Source: Brachynemurus nebulosus (lineage: Eukaryota; Arthropoda; Insecta; Neuroptera; Myrmeleontidae). From it: a stretch of 64,000 bases of DNA. The position numbers were made by a program, and so were the translations under genes. The stretch lies in the NCBI GenBank assembly GCA_035578155.1, contig JAPWDM010000016.1, forward strand, positions 6,916,005 to 6,980,004, read 5' to 3'. A model generated the notes under the pieces. It searched no databases. It was given only the letters and a program-made list of their open reading frames with translations, and was not told the DNA's origin. Below, in pieces: positions 37,250-47,574 of the stretch (position 1 is the stretch's first letter; each line of letters begins with the position of its first letter).

Positions 37250-37720
37250 GCTGACAGTTTAAGCCTGTTTTCAGATAAAAATATTATAAAATTATGAAAG
37301 CAAGGCCATCTTTTAATGGCTAGTTTAACTATCAAAAAAAAAGTTTTTCGATGCAATCTATTGACAATTTTTCAAACTTACACACAGGAATCCAGACTAG
37401 CAACGCCATCTAGTAGCGAATTCACAGGGCTCGAAGGTGGCTGCGCCATCTGTTAGGGAATTTTTCAGTTCTTAGGTTAGAAAAAATTTTGTTAGGTTAA
37501 GCTAAGTTCGCTTAGGTTTCGTTAGGTTAGGTCAAGTTCCATTGGGTTCTGTTAGGTTAGAAAAAAATTTCACTAGATATCGTTAGGTTGAAGAACCAAA
37601 TTTTGCTCCACCCACCGCCGGAGGCTTCTAGAACCGCCTCGGTAGTTTTGCCTCCTGCCGAGGTCACTGAAAAAGTCGGCAGGTGGGAAGGTGGGCCCCG
37701 TTCTCTTATATTTCTACTAC

Positions 37721-37728
37721 TTACGTTA
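37721..37728. repeat. Right target-site duplication (TTACGTTA)
   Basis: Perfect match to 28911-28918, directly after the CTACTAC end of the element. Confidence 0.9.
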
Positions 37729-38330
37729 TTAAGGAACCCCTGTGCAAAATTTCACGTTTCTAAACACAACGGTTTTTTATATAAATTTTCATCCCCTATG
37801 TTACCCTACTATAAGACAGATTTACAAAAAGCCCTTCTTAATGCTCACCTATTTTATATAAGAAACCGCTGTGTAAAATTTCACGTTTCTAGACTCAATG
37901 ATTTTCTATATAAATTTTCATCTCCTATTTTAAAACTCTTAGGAAACGAATTTCTAAAAATCCACTCTTGGTGTTTGCTTACGTTACTAAAGGAATTTCG
38001 GTACAAAATTTCACATTTCTATATACAACGGTTTTCGATACAAATTTTCATTTCCTATTCTACGCACTCAGTGAATAGATTTTTACAAAAATTCTCCCTC
38101 TTAATATTCACCTATGATACTGAGGGTCCCCTGTGCAAAATTACACGTTTCTAGATTCAACGGTTTTCTTAATAAATTTTCATCCCCTACTTTATACTTC
38201 TAGAGGATGAATTTTCAGAAATCCCTTCCTGGTGCTTATCTACGTTACACAAGCAATTCCCGTGCAAAATTTTAAGTTTCGAAACCGAACGGTTTTCTAT
38301 ACCTATAAATTTTTCATCTCCTATTTAGGG
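37729..38330 (+). repeat. ~130-bp tandem satellite
   Basis: About four and a half monomers with the recurring phrase GTGCAAAATTTCACGTTTCT, starting near 37741, 37871, 38001, 38131 and 38261, and TATAAATTTTCATCCCCTA. The array continues the flank at 28850-28918 and is related to monomers at 2040-2425. A 188-codon ORF through the array is a by-product of the repeat. Confidence 0.8.
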
Positions 38331-38339
38331 GATGAATTT

Positions 38340-40173
38340 TGACTTTTTGAAGCGGAATTTTTGAAATATTTGATCCTTACCAGAATAAGTCTGCCATAAA
38401 ATCCGTTCATGTGTGGAAGAACGTGATTACAGATTAATTCTGTCAGATCAGGACTGTTGAATTTGATCCGGCGGCTCTGATCCTAGCGTTTATTAGCTAT
38501 GAACGGAACTAATCCGTTTGATTATAAATATTACTTGTTGCAGCATGCACGGTTTATTTTATTTTATAACGAATATTTATAAGTGGCGTATTTTTTTTCT
38601 TAGCGTAAAAATTACGTACTATTTTCTTCTTAATTTTATTTTTAATTTTAATAAATACGTGAAATTGAATGGACTAAACTTATTATTACTGAATTTATTG
38701 AACTTTATAAAGCTCAGCTATGTTTATGAAAATAAAATAAGAATAAACAAGGGTGAATATATGGTATTTGCATTTTTTGTGCCCCTAAAGAAAAAGTAAT
38801 CTTTTTAATTTAGTATTCATTATTTTACTAATTGGCACTATTTTTGTATTTGTAATGATAAGGGCCAGAAGATATTTTAATTTTTTAGATTTTATAGGCT
38901 CTAATAGTGAACGTTTAAGACTTCTTTAAATGAAATGGGTGTATGTGATGTCGCTTAAGTTGAAGTGACCACAGAAATTGCTACAAAAGCAGCTAAGGCT
39001 CTTCATGTACAACTTATCACACATAGAAATGTTTCCCCATACTTGGTGTACTTTCAGTGTACCAACAAAAGGTTTGATGTCGGATCTATTATCTTCAATT
39101 ATCTTTTTTTGTAAATTAATTTCCTTTTCGAGTATCACAAAAATATGAAGCCATATTGGGCAGTGCTTTTCTAATTCCATAGCAAAATCATCGATAGTAG
39201 CAATATCGGTTTCTCATGCGACGATTTTGTCTGCGGAGACATGAAAACTACCAGAGGAGTGACGCCAGAGAAGTGACAAAATCATACATAACCTGTAAAA
39301 ACAACATCACGCATTCTTCATACCAAAAATAAACGGAATACATGAAGTCTACACACAATGAACATTGCATTGTACAAATTTACAATTTCATAACGATAAA
39401 ATATAAAAACATATACTTACCAGTGGAAATACTGCAACTACTGGCACAGACACATTTTGCGAGAGCGCGCCGACCACTGACGCGATATTATTTAAATTAT
39501 GTTCAATGCAGTTAGGTTGTTGCTAAGTGCAATATATTCAACGCGTGTTGCTCAAGTTCAAAGACACAGGTTTTCAATTTCTAATTCAAATTTTATTATT
39601 TTATTTTCGTCAGGTTAAAAGTGACACTTTTGTTGGATGGTATGAAAATGAGTAATTTTTTTACGTTAATAAATATTTTTACAATGTATTTTGATAAAAT
39701 ATGTTTTAATGCTTATTTAGTTATATGATTACATTTGAAAAAATATTATACCAGTTAAATAAAAAAATGTGTGTTGAAAATTGTAGCACAAAATGGTAAA
39801 GGGGAAGCCAGAGGAGTATACATTTAGCACTATTTTAATTTATTAATGCCTTAAATGAAACAGTTGTCATGAATTGACCAAGTGGGCCAAATAAAAGACG
39901 ATATTCTTTATTACTTAAGTGTAAAATAATAATAATAAAATTAGCTTTTTATAAAATTTATCAACGGGCCATTAGAATTTAAATAGCATATATTCACCCA
40001 CAGATAAAATAAATATTAAAATTAATATTAAAAATAATTCAAAATTTTAAAATTACAAAATAACAATAGTTTAGTAGTTTCTTTCTCGACATAATATTAA
40101 TAAATTTTAAATTAAACATACAATTTAATTTTAATATGAAAATTTATCACTCTATAATAATTAAATTTACTCG
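38340..40173. other. AT-rich interval, no supported gene
   Basis: A few short ORFs without motifs. GGATC-rich sequence at 38360-38510 resembles 41900-42120 (both have AATCCGTTC/GTCCGTCCRTGTRTGG-like phrases), suggesting a dispersed repeat. Confidence 0.35.
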
Positions 40174-40176
40174 TTA

Positions 40177-41149
40177 GGTCGTGGTTATATAGGAAGCTTG
40201 CACGCGCGTGTAACACAATCGCGTGCACGCTCGTATATATTGTTACACTGAATTTGATTCAGTGGTTACGTAGTCATTTTTTTACACGCGTTTACTCGCG
40301 CTTGCAAGCTTCTACTCGCTCTTACACGCGCTTATAGATTTTTGCACGCGCGTGCAGGCGCGAGTAAATGTTTTTATTTTGTCAGATTTTAACATTTTTA
40401 GGATTTTTCATAATAAATGCTTTTTTTTAATGATAAATACCAACAATAAATAAATAAATTTTTAACAATAACTTGAATTAAAAATTAAAATTTAAGAGAT
40501 TTAATTTGTGAAAATTCATATTCTAAATGCTTACACCTATTTTTTGTAACCGCATTAGTATCCATTATAAATTGTAATGTAATAAAGTTTTTGGATTTTT
40601 CTTATTTTAATTGTCGGTCTTATTTGTATATAAAGGAACGCCGGCCCTTTGGATTTGTTTCTATTCATTCTATATGCAAAATAGGACGGGTCACATTTTT
40701 AATGAAATTAAATTTTTACCTTTATATTACAGTCGTCGGTTTATTTTAAATAGGTATATACACGATTTCTCACCGATAATTTTTAAGACGCTTTCGGTAA
40801 ACAATATATTTAAATGGTTGTTAACTACATTTCTGAGAAATATTAGCCACTGTCAGTTAAAATATTATAAAAGTTTTTGAATCTTCCTTATTTAAATGAT
40901 CGGTCTTATTTATATGTAAAGGGACCGTGCAGTGCAGTCTTCTAATTTGTTTGTTCACCTTATGAAAAATATCAAGGATTCTATATAACCACTGTACATA
41001 AACGCTTGCACGCGCGTGTAGATTAAAAGAAGCAAATTTACACGCGCGTTCTCGCGTTTACAAACGCGTGCTCGCGCTTACAGGCGCGTGTAAGCGCTTA
41101 CTCGCGCTTGTATTACACGCGCGTGCAAGCTTCCTATATAACCACGACC
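40177..41149. mobile_element. PIF/Harbinger-like MITE (973 bp), CpG-rich
   Basis: Perfect terminal inverted repeat beginning GGTCGTGGTTATATAGGAAG and continuing CTTGCACGCGCGTG, flanked by TTA on both sides (40174-40176, 41150-41152). A 3-bp TTA duplication fits PIF/Harbinger. Both subterminal regions contain many TTACACGCGC / GCGCGAGTAA motifs, giving local CpG-rich blocks in AT-rich DNA. The interior has a ~100-bp direct repeat (about 40575-40680 and 40872-40975). No transposase. Confidence 0.8.
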
Positions 41150-41152
41150 TTA

Positions 41153-42905
41153 CAGTATAAAATATCCGTTGGTCCTTTGAACATGTTGTGACGGATATTA
41201 TGGTACGGGGACCGACATCTTGCGGTCAAATTTTGAATTAATGAACTAAATTTCAAATTGGTTTTGATATCGGCTATGAGAAATAGCGATTTCTGTTTGT
41301 AAAAAATATGAGCCACCTAGCGTTGTAAAGCTTAACTATTATCTTTTAAGTGAATTTATAATATTATATTATTTTGTGATTCCCCTGTTTTGATGTTTGA
41401 TATGAACTGAATAATAGTTAAGCGGTGGGGACAAACGGCAAATTGATATATGTTGGAAAAGATGAGAGACAAGAAAAGAGTTGAGTTTTGGACTGCTTAG
41501 AGTTAGGCCGTAACCACGTAATTGTTGCTCTAAGTCCAACAAAAGATGTAACTGATTTTTGTAAAAACATTTTTAAATCTTGAAACGTAAACTGGTTTCG
41601 GAAATGATTAGTACATCACAATCGTTAGTTTATATTTTATTTATTTTAAAATTTTGAACTTTTGTTAAACAATGTAAATTGTGTTTCGGAATTTTATAAA
41701 AAAATATTTAATAAAGTGATTTCGCAAAACACACAACGGAGAGTAATTCTTCGAAAGAACCCGACTTTGGACATTTCAGGCATTCCAATGACGTTAATCT
41801 GCGTGGGACATTGTTAAAACTATAAGTAACGGTTTTTGGGTGCGAAATTCAAATATTTTAGTATAAGCAAACCACCCCAACTGTTACAATGTTCACAGGA
41901 TCCGTGAATTTAGTACATCCGGATCAAATCCTTTAAAAGTGACGGATAACTAGGCATTAATTAGTGGAACTGATCCAGTCAAGGACTGGTTCCGTCAATT
42001 TTAAACGAATTTTTATTTAGTATTAGTGTTCTACCTTTAGGATCCAATCTGTCGGAACTGGTCTTATGAGATCCGTAGGAATCAGTCCTGTGGATTAGAT
42101 CCTTCAAAAAGTCCGTCCGTGTATGGCTACCTATTTAATTTCCTAAATTAAGAGTTACAACAGCTGGATATATTTTCTTGTTAAAGACATATTATGTGTG
42201 AACTTATGTATATGTAATTTGTGCAACAGACATTAGGAATGAAGAGAACATTTCTATAACTATTGTTTTTTGTTTTATTAATGAATTTTTTTCATTTCCG
42301 ATTAAAAACATCCCGTATATAATAACGGAAAAAAGAAAAGGATTACAACGACAAATAGAAAAATATTTCTTTCAGAGAATACTTTCATATATATATTCGT
42401 ATTTCTGCTTTCATTGACAGAATAGAAAATGTTTAGATGATGATGATGAATTAACTGCTCAGCATAAAGAGAACGCTTTGAAGCGATAAGTTTACTGTTT
42501 TGCAAACTTAAACCGTAACAAATAAAATGTATAAAGTTTTATGTATACATGTATGAAATGAAATTACTCCGATGGTAGTATTGTAGATAATATGGAGTAA
42601 TTTAAAAATTAATAGCACAGAGCTAATTTTTAACGGTAGTTTACGTATTTTATTTACATATTGATGATATTTGTATGCTTCGTTGATATTTATTTTACGA
42701 GTCGTAAGAGGGAAATGGGCGTTTACTTGTCTCAAAAATTTTCAACATTTTGCTTTTTTTGGTGTGCTATGAAATTTTTCTAGTCCAGAATTATGTAGTT
42801 TAATACTTCAAAGTACCTACTAGTTCAAATTATTTTAAAAAAAGAACGTGATTTGATTTGAAAAAATTTCTCACAGTTAGTAAGTTAAAGTATTTGAATT
42901 AATTA
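41153..42905. other. AT-rich interval, no supported gene
   Basis: No coding motif. The GGATC/CGGATC-rich stretch at 41900-42120 is probably a transposon end, but its partner is not resolved. Confidence 0.35.
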
Positions 42906-43055
42906 ATTAAATGGTGTCCGCAAGAACCTTACGGACTGCCATAAATTATATGAGATCCCTAGAACCCTTTTCTTACTCTTAGAGTACTAGAGTTGTATGA
43001 GTTTCGTCAGGGTTTACTGATCCCATAACTGTAAAAATAAACTAAACGACCAATT

Positions 43056-43364
43056 GAAGAGCTTATTCCAAAAACAACACATGTCAATTTTTTTAAAAAT
43101 TCTAATAATGACGCCACCCTATAGATTTTTTAACTATCTATGTAGTAGTTTAAATGGTTTCACCAAAAATATTATTTCTCATGAGATATAAGCAAACAAA
43201 ATATTGTTGGTTCTACAAAAAAAACATTTGTCAAACATTTGCCAATTGTAGTAATATTGTCAGTTCTACAAAAAAAACTTATGTCAATTATAGCTCTTAC
43301 AATAATTTCTTTATACTGAAAAATTTGAATTTTTGACAAGTGCTGTTTTTGGAATAAGCTCTTC
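43056..43364. mobile_element. Small MITE (309 bp) inside the satellite
   Basis: Inverted ends GAAGAGCTTATTCCAAAAAC on both sides, flanked by AATT (43052-43055, 43365-43368). The surrounding satellite monomer would read through without it. The interior holds two GGTTCTACAAAAAAA / AGTTCTACAAAAAAA phrases. Confidence 0.7.
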
Positions 43365-43729
43365 AATTTTGAAAATTTTTTCACTGTTACAGAGCTAAAC
43401 TATTTTAGTTAGATATAGAATGCATTATGTAAGGTCCGCCAGGGTCCATAGGACCCAAAAGTGTCAAAAATAAACTAACTGATCGATTTTGAAAATTTTT
43501 TCACTGTTACAGAGCTAAACTATTTCAAATAAAGATAGATTACGTTATGTAAGGTCCGACAGTGTCAGTGGGACCTAAAAGTGTCAAAAATAAAATAACT
43601 GACCGATTTTGAAAATTTTTTTACCATTACAGAGGTAAACTATTTTAGATAGGTACAGGTTGTGTTATCTGAGATCCACAACTGTCCTGCGGATGCAAAT
43701 GCGGCGTAGAATGCTACACAACGGGTTTT

Positions 43730-43921
<192 letters not shown>

Positions 43922-44318
43922 CGTAAAGTCCGCCTAGAATATACGGTCGAGCTGATTTTTTAATGAGGTCCACCGGGATCTTGTAGATCCGAAAACGCCA
44001 GTAATAAGCTACCGAACCGATTCTAACAAATTTCTCACTGCTAGTGAACTAAATTATTTTAGGTGGATACAACTATGCTGCACAAAATCCGTTCGGGTTC
44101 TTGGGTCCCCAAATATACCAAAACTAATTACCCAGCCGATTTTAAAAATTATTTTACTCTTAGAAAACTAAACTATTTTAAATAGGTACCTACAGGTGTT
44201 AGATGAGATCCGCTAGTGCCCAATATTTGGAAATTCGCTATGTTATGCAGGTGCTGCGACAAGGGTATTTTTAAAACTAGATTTACGAAACTTGTCAATT
44301 TGGCGGGTATTCGATTTT

Positions 44319-44456
44319 ATTAATTAAAATTTACATACCTTAAAATTCATTACATTACAATTATTTAGCTCCTAACTAACCTAATTTAAGGAGCTCTTCA
44401 AATGAGCGAAATATATTGTAATGTAATGAATTTTAAGTTATATAAATTTTAATTAA
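44319..44456. repeat. Short hairpin repeat (138 bp)
   Basis: Arms TTAATTAAAATTTA and CTTAAAATTCATTACATTAC face their complements across about 45 bp. Probably a tiny MITE; no target duplication resolved. Confidence 0.6.
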
Positions 44457-45471
44457 TATAACCCAACACCGGTGGAACAACTCCTAAAACACTAAAAAGA
44501 AGTTAAAATTCTTTAGATATTACATATTGATTTTTAGTGATATAATACAGTGAATACATATTTCTACTCGTTTTCCCTGTAACACCTATATTTTATTATT
44601 TCTAGATGTTGTATATCTAATTTCAGGAAAACCCGTCAGTTTGACGGGTTAATTTATATAGATCAATTACTGCGAAATAACAATGAATAGGTAAAAACAA
44701 CACCAAGCTAATAACGGCTTAGTAATAAATACAATTTTGGTTTAGTTGTTTACAATTAGAGAAAATCTGTTCAGAATATCATAAACAATCACTTCAACGA
44801 TGATCTTTGCAGAGAATATAAATGACTTTTGGAAGTCAAGCTGCTGTTATTTTTTTTATAATATAAGTAGATCAAATTCAGATTGTGTACATCCAAGATA
44901 AAATTTACACGTAAATCAAGATACATCGATCTGATACTATTTGCTATACAGGTAGGCCAGTTACATGTTATTGTCCTATACCTAATTTTCTTACGACAGC
45001 TTACTACGGGCAACCCATCTCCGTAGTTACAAAAGTAAACAAACTTTTATTTACCATAGTAAATACCACAATTACAGAAAAATTATGTAATTTTTATAAA
45101 TTTTACCAGTGATGTTCAACTAGATAAAAAGTATAGTTTAAAAATGGAGAACAAATTTTGTATTTAAAGTAAGCAAATATTCGCCAATCCACCTTTATCA
45201 ATACGAAATTAGTTATTTGCGATTTTCGAAAGCACACGTTTGCAAACATTTTTCTTTTATACGTACGTATATCATATAAACCCATTTAGTTTGCAATTTT
45301 TTTAATAATTCGATACTACGCCACTGAGTTATATATGAATTTAACAATTGGAACAAAAATCTAGCGAAACTGGCTAACCTGTATAGTATAATATACTAAT
45401 CAATCAAACGATCTTGCACGTAAATAATGTAAAAGACGGATTTCAGTAGAAAAAGGCATATAGTTAATGTC
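44457..45471. other. AT-rich interval, no supported gene
   Basis: Nothing recognisable. A 21-bp perfect-looking palindrome (AACCCGTCAGTTTGACGGGTT, partly) sits at 44630-44650. Confidence 0.3.
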
Positions 45472-45689
45472 CAAAATACACAATTAATCTGTTGCCATCA
45501 AAAAAGTCATAAGTACTGAAATAAAATATACCAATATGTTAGTACTATTCGATGTAAAAATTAAATAATTAGTTAGTGTGAAAACAATTAATTATTTAAT
45601 TTTTACATCGAATAGTACTAAAATATTGGTATATTTTATTTCAGTACTTATGACTTTTTTGATGGCAACAGATTAATTGTGTATTTTGA
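45472..45689. mobile_element. Near-perfect hairpin MITE (218 bp)
   Basis: Arms of about 100 bp, from CAAAATACACAATTAATCTG and TTGCCATCAAAAAAGTCATA to CATCGAATAGTACT, are almost exact reverse complements around a short loop near 45583. Non-coding. Confidence 0.8.
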
Positions 45690-46293
<604 letters not shown>

Positions 46294-46588
46294 GTTCGGT
46301 CGCAGCAGTGAATGTGAAAGGAGCTATATTTTTGTTCTTGTGAAAATTGTATTTTAGTCCCTAATTGTAAATTGATTTTGTTATTTTTCATTAATAAAAA
46401 CAAGAAAATAGTGTTTTGTTAGAGTAATTGTTCAGATATTAGTGTTGTTTTAATAATTATTAATCTAAATAATAATATCTTTAAAAACATTTAGAGGTTA
46501 AAAAAAAAGAAAAGAAAATCCTTCATCATCAAATAAAAATTGCAAAATACCGTGATCAGTTCAATTAGTAAGAGTAAAATTTTTGTGT

Positions 46589-46668
46589 GCCAATTAGTTC
46601 AGTGGATTAGACATCGGACTACTAATCTGTAAAGTATAAAATCAGTGGTTCAAATCCCACAAGAGGCA
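46589..46668 (+). ncRNA. tRNA-like sequence in the 5' region of the retrotransposon
   Basis: A-box TAGTTCAGTGG (46595-46605) and B-box GGTTCAAATCC (46647-46657) match the internal pol III promoter consensus. Ends GCCAATT / AAGAGGC pair partly, and a possible anticodon arm surrounds CTACTAA. The T-stem and acceptor stem have mismatches, so it is probably not a working tRNA. It may be a tRNA-derived pol III promoter or a tRNA/SINE fused to the element. It lies about 50 bp before ORF1. Confidence 0.55.
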
Positions 46669-46685
46669 AGATACACACAAATTAA

Positions 46686-47471
46686 AATGTTATTAAAAAT
46701 ATTGAAAAGCGACAAGATAGTTTGGAAACTAAAATCACTGAACTGGCTACTCGTTTAGACTATCAGGAACGGCTAATTAAAAAGAATAATCTAATAATTC
46801 ATGGAATTCCGGAAGAAGAAAAAGAAAATTATAAGGGTCTAGAATTGAAGGTCACGGCATTAGTAAATGAATACCTCAAAACTAATTTTAAAGAAGACGA
46901 TATCAATTATATTAAAAGAATAGGGAAAAGAACTGAAGAAAGGCCAAGGCCAATAATAATGTCACTAATATCATTTAAAAAAAATGGATATTATCTCAAA
47001 CAGAAGAAATCTCAAAGGATTGAATATTTATATTAATGAATACTTAATTAAAAAGGACCGAGAAGAAAAAAATAAACTTTTATTGCATGCGAAACGTTTA
47101 CGTGAAGAAGGGAAAACTGTAAGTGTTCGAAGAAATCAGTTATTTGTTCACGGCAATTTGTACGATCTGCAAGAATTGAATACAGAGTACCAAAATGTAT
47201 CTACCGTTGATTTAAACGTAGCGGAGGTACCAAATTCAGGTACTACAAATAAAGAAGTAGTAGAGAACTCAATTAAGTCTCCTGGCCCTAGTACTGTACT
47301 AGCAACAATTTTTAATTCCCCATGGAGAAAGAAACAAGCCCTGTTAAAATTAGCCATTTAAAAGCAAAAAAAGGTGCTCAGTCTACTCCATCATCAGTAG
47401 TTGGTAGTATAGATAGGTTTCTTCGATCACAAGCAGGGAGTAAACAACATAACAAATCCAAAATTAACTAA
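46686..47471 (+). pseudogene. ORF1 of the non-LTR element
   Basis: Conceptual translation gives a short coiled-coil start (EKRQDSLETKITELATRL), then NNLIIHGIPEE, IKRIGK and RPRPIIMSL, and after a frameshift NIYINEYLIKKDREEKNKLL and VRRNQLFVHGNLYD. This is the layout of L1/L2-type ORF1 proteins with an RRM-like domain and C-terminal domain, which bind the element RNA. The frame shifts near 47000 and again near 47325. The last part (VVGSIDRFLRSQAG) ends at TAA 47469-47471. No clear ATG remains in frame at the start. Confidence 0.75.
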
Positions 47472-47574
47472 TCCTGATGTATTTGCCAAATCAAACAAGA
47501 TATATCGTCAAGTTACCGGAAAAGATCAAAATTCAGCATTTAAAAAGGACCAATTATCTAATAATATAAATATA

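Larger units (their letters stand above)
28919..37720 (+). mobile_element. 8.8-kb palindromic mobile element, complete copy
   Basis: The unit has mirror-image ends (GTAGTAGAAATATAAGAGAA on both sides), arms of 3599 and 3724 bp, a 1479-bp unique core and a perfect 8-bp target duplication. The two arms look almost identical. Gene A is the same in both at protein level. The main differences are two indels in the right arm (about 88 bp near 34590 and about 35 bp near 34805). The core holds an iteron array, a promoter and the zinc-finger gene; the arms hold genes A and B. No transposase, integrase, polymerase, helicase or capsid-like gene is visible. Eight-bp duplications occur with hAT, P and a few other DNA transposon classes, but the ends do not match a class I can name. 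Confidence 0.9.
33997..37720 (-). repeat. Right inverted arm
   Basis: Mirror of 28919-32517, starting 21 bp after the zinc-finger stop codon. It carries about 88 bp (near 34590-34680) and about 35 bp (near 34805-34845) absent from the left arm. Apart from these the arms match almost base for base wherever I compared them. Confidence 0.9.

Noticed and set aside
28919..37720. Endogenous parvovirus-like or Polinton-like genome
   Set aside because: No NS1/helicase, capsid, polymerase B or integrase motif is visible; the 8-bp duplication differs from the 6-bp duplication of Polintons.
37588..38154. 188-codon ORF through the element end and satellite
   Set aside because: It crosses the element boundary and repeats with the 130-bp satellite period.
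38396..42126. Possible LTRs (similar AATCCGTTCATGTGTGG phrases at both places)
   Set aside because: The match is short and no retroviral coding region lies between.
44630..44650. Hairpin as a bacterial-type terminator
   Set aside because: Eukaryotic context; a short palindrome without a T-run or gene.
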